Origin: Oscillospiraceae bacterium
GTDB taxonomy: Bacteria > Bacillota_A > Clostridia > Oscillospirales > Ruminococcaceae
Direction of reading: 5' to 3'
NCBI GenBank assembly: GCA_004558145.1
Contig: SFDQ01000002.1
Location: forward strand, 310,001 to 374,000
DNA: 64,000 nucleotides
Position 1 is the first letter of the stretch, and each line of letters opens with the position of its first letter. The notes below the pieces were generated by a model. It ran no database searches and was not told the origin of the DNA. It worked only from the letters and a program-made list of their open reading frames with translations. The translations under genes and the position numbers were made by a program. This document shows, one piece after another, positions 19,372 through 26,753 of the stretch.

Positions 19372-19388
19372 GGCGCGCTCCTTTGCGT

Positions 19389-20828
19389 TCATTCAGTGGC
19401 TTCGGGGATCTTGCTCTCGAATTTGCTCTTTTCGGTCACGGCGGGGGTCTCGGCGGGGTACTTGCCGGTGAAGCAGCCGGTGCACAGCCCCAGGCCGCAG
19501 CCCTCGGCGATGTTCTTCACGCCCTCCACGCTGAGGAAGCCCAGGCTGTCCACGCCCAGGATGTCCCGCATCTCCTCCAGGGTGTGGTTGGCGGCGATGA
19601 GGTTCTCGCGGCTGTCCACATCCACACCGAAATAGCAGGGATAGAGGAACTCCGGCGCGCTGGAGAGGAAGTGCACCTGGGTGGCGCCGGCCTCCCGCAG
19701 CAGCTGCACGATCTGGCGGCTGGTGGTGCCCCGGACGATGGAGTCGTCCACCAGCACCACCCGCTTGCCCCGCACCGTGTCGGCGATGGGGTTCAGCTTG
19801 ATGCGCACGGTGTTCTCACGCAGCTTCTGGTCGGGCTGGATGAAGGTGCGGCCGATGTATTTGTTCTTCAAAAAGCCGATGCCGTAGGGGATGCCGCTCT
19901 GCTGGGAATAGCCCAGGGCGGCGTCCAGGCCGGAGTCGGGCACGCCGATGACCACATCCGCCTGGATGGGGTGCTCCAGCGCCAGCATGGCGCCGGCGCG
20001 GCGGCGGGCACGGTGGACGGAGGCGCCGTCCACCACCGAGTCGGGCCGGGCGATGTAGACGAACTCAAAGACGCACAGGCTGCTGGGCTTTCCGCAGTGG
20101 GTGCGGATGGAGCGCATGCCGTTCTCGTCAAAGACGATGATCTCGCCGGGCTCCACGTCCCGCACGAACTCGCCGCCGGCGGCGGCGATGGCGCAGCTCT
20201 CGCTGGCGATAACGTCGCTGCCGTGCAGCTTGCCGATGCACAGGGGCCTGAAGCCGTTGGGGTCACGGGCGGCGATGAGCTTGCGGGGGCTCATGATGAC
20301 AAGGCTGTAAGCGCCTTTCAGCATGGGCATGGTCTTTTCCACCGCTTCCTCGATGCTGCCGCTGGAAAGGCGCTGGCGGGTGATGGTGTAGGCGATGACC
20401 TCGGTGTCGCTAGTGGAGTGGAAGATGCCGCCCTCCAGCTCGATGGCCTGCCGCAGCTCGTAGGAGTTGGTCAGGTTGCCGTTGTGGGCCAGGGCCATGG
20501 GGCCCTTCACGTGGCGAATGACGAAGGGCTGGGCGTTGGCCCGCAGGGGGGTGCCGGTGGTGGCATAGCGGCAGTGGCCGATGCACATCTGGCCCCGGGG
20601 CATATTCTCCAGCACGTCCTTGGTGAACACCTCGTTCACAAGGCCCAGGTCACGGCGCTTGTAAATAACGCCGCCGTCGTTCACCGCCATGCCGCAGCTC
20701 TCCTGGCCGCGGTGCTGCAAGGCGTACAGGCCGTAGTAAGTGGCGGCCACCACATCCTGGCCCTCGTCCCGGCGGTAGATGCCGAACACGCCGCACTCCT
20801 CGTGCAGCTTTGCGTCAAATTGTTCCAT
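19389..20828 (-). CDS. purF: Amidophosphoribosyltransferase PurF
   Basis: A 479-residue glutamine PRPP amidotransferase, the committed step of the pathway. An 11-residue propeptide precedes Cys12 (EECGVFGIY), which becomes the N-terminal nucleophile after cleavage. The PRPP loop is VVLVDDSIVRGTTS. Cysteines in the C-terminal GCGLGLCTGC match those that bind the [4Fe-4S] cluster in the Bacillus-type enzyme, so oxygen sensitivity is likely. AMP/GMP feedback is expected from the family. Confidence 0.96.
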   Translation of the reverse strand: MEQFDAKLHEECGVFGIYRRDEGQDVVAATYYGLYALQHRGQESCGMAVNDGGVIYKRRDLGLVNEVFTKDVLENMPRGQMCIGHCRYATTGTPLRANAQPFVIRHVKGPMALAHNGNLTNSYELRQAIELEGGIFHSTSDTEVIAYTITRQRLSSGSIEEAVEKTMPMLKGAYSLVIMSPRKLIAARDPNGFRPLCIGKLHGSDVIASESCAIAAAGGEFVRDVEPGEIIVFDENGMRSIRTHCGKPSSLCVFEFVYIARPDSVVDGASVHRARRRAGAMLALEHPIQADVVIGVPDSGLDAALGYSQQSGIPYGIGFLKNKYIGRTFIQPDQKLRENTVRIKLNPIADTVRGKRVVLVDDSIVRGTTSRQIVQLLREAGATQVHFLSSAPEFLYPCYFGVDVDSRENLIAANHTLEEMRDILGVDSLGFLSVEGVKNIAEGCGLGLCTGCFTGKYPAETPAVTEKSKFESKIPEATE

Positions 20829-20884
20829 AGTTTCCCTTTCTGTGCTTGTGGTTGCGATGGCCGGCCCCGCCGGCCGCGGACGGC

Positions 20885-21592
20885 TCAGCCCAGCAGGCGG
20901 GCCATGACCTCCTGGTAGGCCTCTTCCTCACCGCCCAGGTCGCGGCGGAACAGGTCCTTGTCCAGGTGAGCGCCGGTGGTGGCGTCCCAGAAGCGGCAGG
21001 TGTCGGGGCTGATCTCGTCGGCCAGCACGATGGTGCCGTCCGCCAGGCGGCCGAACTCCAGCTTGAAGTCGATGAGGCGGATGTTGAAGCCCAGCAGATA
21101 CTCGCTGAGGATGCTGTTCACCTTGAAGGCGTACTCGCTGATGGTGTCAATTTCGGCCTGGGTGGCAAGGCCCAGAGCCAGGGCATGGTAGTGGTTGATG
21201 AGGGGGTCGTGCAGGTCGTCGTTCTTGTAGCTGAACTCCAGGGTGGGGCACTTCAGAACGGTGCCCTCGGGCACGCCCAGGCGCTTGGTGAAGCTGCCGG
21301 CGGCCACGTTGCGCACGATGACCTCCAGAGGCACGATCTGGACCTTCTTCACCAGGGTCTCGCGGTCGCTCAGCTCCTCCACGAAGTGGGTGGGCACGCC
21401 CTTGCCCTCCAGCATCTTCATCAGGTTGTTGGACAGGCGGTTGTTCACAACGCCCTTGCCCCGGATGGTGCCCTTCTTGGCGCCGTCGCCGGCGGTGGCG
21501 TCGTCCTTGTAGTCCACAATGACCAGGTTCGCATCGTCGGTGGCGAACACTTTCTTGGCTTTGCCCTCGTACAGCTGCTCCATCTTTTTCAT
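20885..21592 (-). CDS. purC: SAICAR synthetase PurC
   Basis: A 235-residue enzyme joining CAIR and aspartate with ATP. It starts MKKMEQLYEGKAKKVFATDD, followed by GKGVVNNRLSN, PLEVIVRNVAAGSF and LIDFKLEFGR, all typical. AAGGAG precedes the ATG. The stem GGCCGGC-ccc-GCCGGCC (20860-20876) lies between it and purF. Confidence 0.96.
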   Translation of the reverse strand: MKKMEQLYEGKAKKVFATDDANLVIVDYKDDATAGDGAKKGTIRGKGVVNNRLSNNLMKMLEGKGVPTHFVEELSDRETLVKKVQIVPLEVIVRNVAAGSFTKRLGVPEGTVLKCPTLEFSYKNDDLHDPLINHYHALALGLATQAEIDTISEYAFKVNSILSEYLLGFNIRLIDFKLEFGRLADGTIVLADEISPDTCRFWDATTGAHLDKDLFRRDLGGEEEAYQEVMARLLG

Positions 21593-21637
21593 CGTTATAC
21601 TCTCCTTTTTATTGTAAAAGTCTGTGGTGCGTTTTTA

Positions 21638-22144
21638 TCACAGCTCGGCAAGCTGGGCCTGCAGGGCTTCTTCCTTTTTGGCGATCTGGGCGGCCATGGC
21701 CTCGCGGTCGGCGGCCAGAAGGGCGGCCAGGCGCTCGTCGGTGACGGCCAAAATCTGGGCGGCCAGCACGGCGGCGTTCTTCGCGCCGTTCAGCGCCACG
21801 GTGGCCACGGGGATGCCGCTGGGCATCTGCACGGTGGCCAGCAGGGCGTCCAGCCCGTCCACAGCGCCGCCCTTCATGGGGATGCCCACCACAGGCAGGG
21901 TGGTGTTGGCGGCAACGGCCCCCGCCAGATGCGCGGCCATGCCCGCCGCGCAGAGGATGACGCCGAAGCCCTTGTCCCGCGCGGATTTGGAGAACTCCGC
22001 GGCCTCGGCGGGGGTGCGGTGGGCGCTGAGGATGTGGGCCTCGAAGGGGATGCCCAGCCGTTTGAGCTCGGCGCAGGCGCCTTTCACCACCGGCCAGTCA
22101 CTGTCGCTGCCCATCAAAACGGCCACTTTTTTTGTCTGTGTCAC
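21638..22144 (-). CDS. purE: N5-CAIR mutase PurE, class I type
   Basis: A 168-residue flavodoxin-like enzyme that forms CAIR. VLMGSDSDWPVV binds the phosphate, LSAHRTP holds the catalytic His, and the AAHLAG loop with VQMPSGIPVAT are class I features (class II has an AGRSNG-like loop). Class I enzymes normally use N5-CAIR made by PurK, but no purK is in this operon or window. Start is GTG with GGGAGG. First enzyme gene of the operon, 24 bases after a leader terminator. Confidence 0.94.
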   Translation of the reverse strand: MTQTKKVAVLMGSDSDWPVVKGACAELKRLGIPFEAHILSAHRTPAEAAEFSKSARDKGFGVILCAAGMAAHLAGAVAANTTLPVVGIPMKGGAVDGLDALLATVQMPSGIPVATVALNGAKNAAVLAAQILAVTDERLAALLAADREAMAAQIAKKEEALQAQLAEL

Positions 22145-22167
22145 CTTTGTTCGACCTCCCTGTAATC

Positions 22168-22208
22168 AAAAAAGAAAAGGCGTGGTGCACACTTACACCA
22201 CGGCCTTT
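22168..22208 (-). terminator. Leader terminator 2, just before purE
   Basis: On the minus strand CGTGGTG pairs with CACCACG, extended by AAAGG/CCTTT across one bulged base, then TTTTCTTTTTTG. It ends 24 bases before the purE GTG and begins four bases after the stop codon of the upstream ORF, so a ribosome halted at that stop would cover its 5' arm. Confidence 0.82.
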
Positions 22209-22211
22209 GTT

Positions 22212-22307
22212 TCACTTCGATAAAGGGGTGCTCTTCCCCCGCTGTTTGCGCGCGCGGCACTTCGCCCCGCCATGGGAACCGGGCCGCCCAAACACACAAC
22301 GCCCCAT
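22212..22307 (-). CDS. Upstream ORF (31 aa) in the purine leader
   Basis: The ATG at 22307 has GGAGG eight bases upstream. The frame runs 31 codons to TGA at 22212-22214. The peptide starts MGRCVFGRPG, is rich in Arg, Lys and Gly (KCRARKQRGK near the C-terminus) and ends TPLSK. It has no hydrophobic segment. Because it lies between two intrinsic terminators and stops four bases before the second, it is best read as a regulatory leader peptide rather than a structural protein. I know no described homologue; translation is unproven. Confidence 0.55.
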   Translation of the reverse strand: MGRCVFGRPGSHGGAKCRARKQRGKSTPLSK

Positions 22308-22334
22308 GCCGCGCACCTCCTGCAAAAAAATCTT

Positions 22335-22366
22335 GCCCACCGCCGCATCGGGTGCGGCGCGCGGGC
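22335..22366 (-). terminator. Leader terminator 1 of the purine operon
   Basis: CGCCGC/GCGGCG inner stem with a GCCC/GGGC outer stem, followed on the minus strand by aagaTTTTTTTG. It could alternatively be the terminator of ybaK (stop 22513), but no promoter-like sequence exists between it and purE, so purine transcripts appear to have to pass it. Confidence 0.8.
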
Positions 22367-22375
22367 GTGCTTTCT

Positions 22376-22395
22376 ACCCTTTCAGTTTAAAGGGT
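22376..22395. promoter_or_regulatory. Inverted repeat over the purine promoter -10
   Basis: Perfect 7-bp arms ACCCTTT-N6-AAAGGGT centred on the -10 box. Candidate repressor site. Confidence 0.45.
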
Positions 22396-22412
22396 GCGGC
22401 GGCAAAATGCAA
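22384..22412 (-). promoter_or_regulatory. Probable purine operon promoter
   Basis: TTGCAT (22407-22412), 17-base spacer, TAAACT (22384-22389). A moderate match, flanked by two inverted repeats. Confidence 0.5.
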
Positions 22413-22414
22413 CC

Positions 22415-22435
22415 TGTTTCGCACCGTGCAAAACA
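22415..22435. promoter_or_regulatory. Inverted repeat upstream of the purine promoter
   Basis: Nine-base arms TGTTTCGCA-ccg-TGCAAAACA with one mismatch, immediately upstream of the -35. Candidate regulator site. Confidence 0.4.
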
Positions 22436-22512
22436 TTTTCAGAACATTTGCTCCGGGCGCATTGTTTTCCCCGCGCTTTTTTGGCACGATTACCAATCAA
22501 ATCGCTTGGTAG

Positions 22513-22998
22513 TCATACTTTCCCGGCGGTGATGGCGGCGTATTTCGCGCCGGTGACGGCCAGCAGATCGGCGGGCGCAAGCTCCACCTGGGCCCCGATG
22601 CGCCCGGCGCTGACCATGATGGTCTCCTTGTCCGCCGCGCTCTCGTCCACCGTGGTGACGAAGGCCTTTTTCATGCCCACGGGGCTGCATCCGCCCCGCA
22701 CATAGCCGGTGGTCTTGAGCAGGTCCGCCACGTGGAGCATGGCCACGCTCTTCTCCCCCACCGCCCGGGCGGCGGCCTTCAGGTCCAGCTCTTCCGCCAC
22801 CGGGATGACGAACACATAAAAGGCCCGGCTGGCCCCCTGGGTCACCAGCGTTTTGAACACCCGCGCCGGGTCCTGCCCCAGCTTTGCCGCCACGGCCACC
22901 CCGTCGATGGCCCCGTCGGAATGGTCGTACTCGTGGAATGTATAGTTTACCTTCGCCTTGTCCAGCATGCGCATGGCGTTGGTCTTGGGCTGCGCCAT
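22513..22998 (-). CDS. ybaK: YbaK/EbsC-family Cys-tRNA(Pro) deacylase
   Basis: A 161-residue trans-editing protein of the YbaK type. It hydrolyses cysteine mis-attached to tRNA(Pro). It opens MAQPKTNAMRMLDKAKVNYT, keeps the lysine of FKTLV and the GGCSPVGMKK loop typical of the family. The ATG at 22998 has AGGGGAAAG; an upstream in-frame extension is rejected as it covers the promoter area. A TGC-TACAAT extended -10 lies at about 23055-23060 on the minus strand. Single gene, divergent from the aromatic leader. Confidence 0.9.
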   Translation of the reverse strand: MAQPKTNAMRMLDKAKVNYTFHEYDHSDGAIDGVAVAAKLGQDPARVFKTLVTQGASRAFYVFVIPVAEELDLKAAARAVGEKSVAMLHVADLLKTTGYVRGGCSPVGMKKAFVTTVDESAADKETIMVSAGRIGAQVELAPADLLAVTGAKYAAITAGKV

Positions 22999-23087
22999 TG
23001 TTTCTTTCCCCTTTTTGCCGCCGCGGCCATCGGGCCGGGCGTTTTTTCTTTTATTGTAGCACGGGATGCAAGGGGGAACGCTTTCCC

Positions 23088-23116
23088 TTGACAAAGCGTT
23101 TGCCGCGTGCTATGCT
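23088..23116 (+). promoter_or_regulatory. Promoter of the DAHP synthase transcript
   Basis: TTGACA (23088-23093), 17-base spacer ending TGC, TATGCT (23111-23116). Near-consensus, with an extended -10. It drives a leader of about 220 bases. Confidence 0.9.
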
Positions 23117-23150
23117 TTGCACAAATCTTTTTGAACGCGCGAGGTGCGCC

Positions 23151-23243
23151 ATGACCACTCTGTTCACCGCCAGCATGTATTATTACGGCTTTTACTTCAT
23201 GATGGGTAAAGGCTCTGTTTGCTGCGGTCAGGCGGGAGTGTAA
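23151..23243 (+). CDS. Tyr/Phe-rich leader peptide (30 aa) of DAHP synthase
   Basis: A short ORF with a GAGGTG site six bases before its ATG, 35 bases downstream of the promoter. Residues 9-18 read MYYYGFYFMM, so seven consecutive codons include four Tyr and two Phe. This is the hallmark of a transcription-attenuation leader peptide: scarcity of charged tRNA(Tyr) or tRNA(Phe) stalls the ribosome and lets the gene for aromatic synthesis be read. It stops 35 bases before a strong terminator and DAHP synthase follows. Inference is strong; function in this organism untested. Confidence 0.85.
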   Translation: MTTLFTASMYYYGFYFMMGKGSVCCGQAGV

Positions 23244-23278
23244 GAGGCGCAAAAAAGCGCGTTTCGGCACACAAAACC

Positions 23279-23315
23279 ACCGGGAAGTCTGCGGCAGCAG
23301 GCTTCCCGGTTTTTT
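23279..23315 (+). terminator. Attenuator terminator before DAHP synthase
   Basis: ACCGGGAAG-T-CTGC pairs with GCAG-G-CTTCCCGGT (14 pairs, one G-U) around a ggca loop, followed by six T. It ends 27 bases before the DAHP synthase ATG. A small GCGC-aaaaaa-GCGC stem lies between it and the leader ORF. Confidence 0.9.
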
Positions 23316-23341
23316 ATTCTGAAACGAGGGGGAAAACCGAC

Positions 23342-24355
23342 ATGATCATCATCCTGAAACAGCACGCCGACCAGCAGGCCGTGAAGGACCTTTGCAGAGA
23401 GCTGGAGGGCCGCGGCCTTTCCATCCACGAGAGCCAGGGCGCGGAGACCCACATCCTGGGCCTTGTGGGCGACACAAAATCCATCGCCGAGAGCTGGCTG
23501 CGGGCCAGCCCGGTGGTGGAGGACGTGCGCCGGGTGAGCGAGCCCTACAAGAAGGCCAACCGCAAGTTCCACCCGGAGGACACGGTGGTGGACGTGAGCG
23601 GCGTGAAGGTGGGCGGCGGCAGCTTCGCCGTCATCGCCGGGCCCTGCAGCGTGGAGAGCGAAAGCCAGATCGAGACGGTGGCCGCCGCGGTGCAAACCGC
23701 CGGGGCGAAGCTTCTGCGGGGCGGCGCCTTCAAGCCCCGCACCTCCCCCTACTCCTTCCAGGGCATGCGGGCGGAGGGGCTGGAGCTTCTGCGCCACGCC
23801 CGGGCAAAGACCGGCATGCCCATCGTGACCGAAATCATGAACACCGAGCACCTGCCCCTCTTCGCCGACGTGGACCTCATCCAGGTGGGGGCGCGGAACA
23901 TGCAGAACTTCGAGCTGCTCAAGGCGGTGGGCCAGAGCGGGCGGCCGGTGCTTTTGAAGCGGGGCCTTTCCGCCACGCTGGAGGAGCTGGTGATGAGCGC
24001 CGAGTACATCATGGCCGAGGGCAACGACCAGGTCATTTTGTGCGAGCGGGGCATCCGCACCTTCGAGCCCAGCATGCGCAACACGCTGGACATCAGCGCC
24101 GTGCCCATGCTGAAAAAGATGACCCATCTGCCGGTGGTCATCGACCCCAGCCACGCGGCGGGCATCGCCTGGATGGTGGAGCCGCTGGCCGCGGCGGCGG
24201 TGGCCGCCGGGGCGGACGGCCTGATGGTGGAGGTGCACAACGACCCGGCCCGGGCGCTGTGCGACGGGGCCCAGAGCCTGACCCCGGCCCAGTTCTCCGC
24301 CCTGATGGACAAGCTACGCCCGCTGGTGAGCCTGATGGGCAAGACGCTGGACTGA
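23342..24355 (+). CDS. aroF: DAHP synthase, type I-beta (AroG/AroF)
   Basis: A 337-residue 3-deoxy-7-phosphoheptulonate synthase. It condenses phosphoenolpyruvate and erythrose 4-phosphate, the entry step to Phe, Tyr and Trp. An N-terminal ferredoxin-like regulatory domain (1-70, MIIILKQHAD...) precedes the barrel. Barrel motifs: VIAGPCSVES (metal Cys), LRGGAFKPRTSPYSFQG, DLIQVGARNMQNFELL, VLLKRGLSAT, CERGIRTFE and VVIDPSHAAG. The N-terminal domain often gives feedback control by aromatic end products. Together with the Tyr/Phe attenuator this suggests control at both enzyme and transcript levels. No other aromatic gene lies nearby. Confidence 0.95.
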   Translation: MIIILKQHADQQAVKDLCRELEGRGLSIHESQGAETHILGLVGDTKSIAESWLRASPVVEDVRRVSEPYKKANRKFHPEDTVVDVSGVKVGGGSFAVIAGPCSVESESQIETVAAAVQTAGAKLLRGGAFKPRTSPYSFQGMRAEGLELLRHARAKTGMPIVTEIMNTEHLPLFADVDLIQVGARNMQNFELLKAVGQSGRPVLLKRGLSATLEELVMSAEYIMAEGNDQVILCERGIRTFEPSMRNTLDISAVPMLKKMTHLPVVIDPSHAAGIAWMVEPLAAAAVAAGADGLMVEVHNDPARALCDGAQSLTPAQFSALMDKLRPLVSLMGKTLD

Positions 24356-24361
24356 ACCGCC

Positions 24362-24390
24362 TTGCAACACCGGCACGGATACGTTAAAAT
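24362..24390 (+). promoter_or_regulatory. Promoter of metY-metA
   Basis: TTGCAA (24362-24367), 17-base spacer, TAAAAT (24385-24390). The 55-base leader holds a small CCGCCC-gcc-GGGCGG stem (24411-24425) and is too short for a SAM riboswitch. Confidence 0.7.
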
Positions 24391-24450
24391 AATAAAGTAA
24401 AGCGTTTTTTCCGCCCGCCGGGCGGAACAGATACGGGGAGGGTTTTCAAA

Positions 24451-25731
24451 ATGGATCTGCATCTCAACAGCATCTGCGTACAGGGCGGCTACACGCCGGG
24501 CAACGGCGAGCCCCGCCAGGTGCCCATCATTCAGAGCACCACCTTCAAATACGCCACCAGCGAGGACATGGGCAAACTGTTCGACCTGGAGGCCAGCGGC
24601 TATTTTTACAGCCGGCTGCAGAATCCCACCTGCGACACGGTGGCCGCCAAGATCTGCCAGCTGGAGGGCGGCACCGCCGCCATGCTCACCAGCTCCGGCC
24701 AGGCGGCCAGCTTCTACTCGGTGTTCAACATTGCCGGCTGCGGCGACCATGTGGTGAGCAGCAGCACCATCTACGGCGGCACCTACAACCTCTTCGCCGT
24801 GACCATGAAGCGGATGGGCATCGAGTTCACCTTCGTGGACCCGGACTGCTCCGAAGAGGAGCTGAACGCCGCCTTCCGGCCCAACACCAAGGCGGTGTTC
24901 GGCGAGACCATCGCCAACCCCGCCCTCACCGTGCTGGACATTGAGAAGTTCGCCAAGGCGGCCCACGCCCACGGCGTGCCCCTCATCATCGACAACACCT
25001 TCGCCACCCCGGTGAACTGCCGGCCCTTCGAGTGGGGCGCGGACATCGTGACCCACTCCACCACCAAGTACATGGACGGCCACGGCTCCGCCGTGGGCGG
25101 CGCCATCGTGGACAGCGGCCGCTTCGACTGGACCAAGTACCCCGACAAGTTCCCGGGCCTTTGCACCCCTGACGAGAGCTACCACGGCGTGGTGTACACC
25201 GAGCGCTTCGGCCTGGAAGGCGCCTACATCACCAAGGCCACCGCGCAGCTGATGCGTGACTTCGGCAGCGTGCAGAGCCCCCAGAACGCCTATCTGCTGA
25301 ACCTGGGTCTGGAGAGCCTGCACGTGCGCATGAAGCGCCACTGCGAGAACGCCCAGGCGGTGGCGGAGTTCCTCCACGACCACCCGAAGGTATCCTGGGT
25401 GAGCTATTCCGGCCTGCCCGATGACAAGCACTACGCCCTGGCTCAGAAATACCTGCCGAACGGCGGCTGCGGCGTGGTGAGCTTTGGTGTGAAGGGCGGA
25501 CGCAAGGCCGCCGAGACCTTTATGAAACACCTGAAGCTGGCGGCCATCGAGACCCATGTGGCCGACGCCCGCACCTGCTGCCTGCATCCCGCCAGCGCCA
25601 CCCACCGCCAGATGAACGACGAGGAGCTGGCCGCCGCCGGCGTGAGCCCGGACCTCGTCCGCTTCAGCTGCGGCCTGGAGGACAGCCGCGACCTCATCGC
25701 CGACATCGCCCAGGCGCTGGAGCAGGTTTGA
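24451..25731 (+). CDS. metY: O-acetylhomoserine sulfhydrylase MetY
   Basis: A 426-residue PLP enzyme of the Cys/Met metabolism family. It makes homocysteine from O-acetylhomoserine and sulfide. The PLP lysine is Lys206 in HSTTKYMDGHG; other motifs are SGYFYSRLQNPT, LTSSGQAA and IDNTFATP. The length and the STTFK start fit the MetY branch rather than cystathionine synthase. metA follows 29 bases downstream and supplies the acetylated substrate, so the pair is a complete direct-sulfhydrylation module. Confidence 0.93.
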   Translation: MDLHLNSICVQGGYTPGNGEPRQVPIIQSTTFKYATSEDMGKLFDLEASGYFYSRLQNPTCDTVAAKICQLEGGTAAMLTSSGQAASFYSVFNIAGCGDHVVSSSTIYGGTYNLFAVTMKRMGIEFTFVDPDCSEEELNAAFRPNTKAVFGETIANPALTVLDIEKFAKAAHAHGVPLIIDNTFATPVNCRPFEWGADIVTHSTTKYMDGHGSAVGGAIVDSGRFDWTKYPDKFPGLCTPDESYHGVVYTERFGLEGAYITKATAQLMRDFGSVQSPQNAYLLNLGLESLHVRMKRHCENAQAVAEFLHDHPKVSWVSYSGLPDDKHYALAQKYLPNGGCGVVSFGVKGGRKAAETFMKHLKLAAIETHVADARTCCLHPASATHRQMNDEELAAAGVSPDLVRFSCGLEDSRDLIADIAQALEQV

Positions 25732-25760
25732 CCATTTCCATTTGAAAGGAGAGCGGCAGA

Positions 25761-26684
25761 GTGCCCCTCATCATCCCCAAAACATTGCCCGCCTACGGGG
25801 TGCTGGGCAGCGAGAACGTGTTCGTGATGCACAAGCGCCGGGCCCGCACCCAGCACATCCGGCCGCTGCGCATCGTGGCGCTGAACCTGATGCCCACCAA
25901 AATAGCCACCGAGACCCAGCTGGCGCGCCTGCTGGCCAACAGCCCGCTGCAGGTGCAGCTGACCCTGCTGCACACCGCCAGCCACGCCGCCAGCCACGTG
26001 CCCGGCGAACACATGGAGGCCTTTTACAAGACCTTCGATGAGATCCGCGGCGAGCGGTTCGACGGCATGATCATCACCGGCGCGCCGGTGGAGCAGATGC
26101 CCTTTGAGGAAGTGGACTACTGGCCGGAGCTGTGCCAGATCATGGATTTCACCCGCACCAACGTCTACTCCACCCTTCACGTCTGCTGGGGGGCCCAGGC
26201 GGCGCTCTACCACCACTTCGGCATCCAGAAGCGTCCCCTGCCCGAAAAGATGTTCGGCATCTTTCCCCACCGGGTCACCCGGCCCTCGAACCCCCTGGTG
26301 CGGGGCTTCGACGAGGAGTTCTGGGCGCCCCACTCCCGCCACACCGGCATCGACGAGGAACAGGTGAAGGCCTGCAAGGACCTGCGGGTGCTGGCGGAAA
26401 GCGACGAGGCGGGCATCTACCTGATGAGCACCGACAGCGGACGGCAGATCTTCGTCACCGGCCACCCGGAGTACGAGCGGCTGACGCTGGACGCGGAGTA
26501 CCGCCGGGACGTGGCCAAGGGCCTGCCCATCGCCCCGCCCAAGCACTACTACCCCGGCGACGACCCCTCCAAAGAGCCGGTCTACCGCTGGCGGGCCCAC
26601 GCCTTTTTGCTCTACACCAACTGGCTGAACTATTATGTGTACCAGAACACCCCCTACGACCTGGGCGAACTGGACACCTTTTGA
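25761..26684 (+). CDS. metA: Homoserine O-acetyltransferase MetA
   Basis: A 307-residue MetA-family acyltransferase. The nucleophile is Cys142 (HVCWGAQAALYHH), and the His/Glu pair is in VTGHPEYE. Residue 111 is Glu (TGAPVE at 106-111). In characterised MetA proteins Glu111 marks acetyl-CoA use and Gly111 succinyl-CoA use, so the product is O-acetylhomoserine, which matches the neighbouring MetY. GTG start, AAGGAG upstream. Confidence 0.94.
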   Translation: MPLIIPKTLPAYGVLGSENVFVMHKRRARTQHIRPLRIVALNLMPTKIATETQLARLLANSPLQVQLTLLHTASHAASHVPGEHMEAFYKTFDEIRGERFDGMIITGAPVEQMPFEEVDYWPELCQIMDFTRTNVYSTLHVCWGAQAALYHHFGIQKRPLPEKMFGIFPHRVTRPSNPLVRGFDEEFWAPHSRHTGIDEEQVKACKDLRVLAESDEAGIYLMSTDSGRQIFVTGHPEYERLTLDAEYRRDVAKGLPIAPPKHYYPGDDPSKEPVYRWRAHAFLLYTNWLNYYVYQNTPYDLGELDTF

Positions 26685-26692
26685 CCTGACGC

Positions 26693-26734
26693 GCGCGCCG
26701 GGGGCCCTCACCGGCCTGCCCGGCGCGCTTTTTT
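26693..26734 (+). terminator. Terminator of metY-metA
   Basis: GCGCGCCGGG/CCCGGCGCGC arms followed by six T, just after the metA stop. Confidence 0.9.
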
Positions 26735-26753
26735 CAAAGGAAGGAGTGGTCTC

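Larger units (their letters stand above)
22145..22512 (-). promoter_or_regulatory. Leader region of the purine operon
   Basis: These 368 bases hold, in transcription order on the minus strand: an inverted repeat (22415-22435), a probable promoter (22384-22412), a second inverted repeat over the -10 (22376-22395), terminator 1 (22335-22366), a short ORF with a strong ribosome site (22212-22307), terminator 2 (22168-22208), and the purE ribosome site. No match to the conserved core of purine, ZTP or PRPP riboswitches was recognised by eye. Confidence 0.65.

Noticed and set aside
22145..22512. Purine, ZTP or PRPP riboswitch before purE
   Set aside because: I looked for the conserved cores by eye and did not find them. 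A covariance search would be decisive.
24356..24450. SAM riboswitch before metY-metA
   Set aside because: The gap is 95 bases including the promoter, too short for the aptamer and terminator, and no conserved core is visible.
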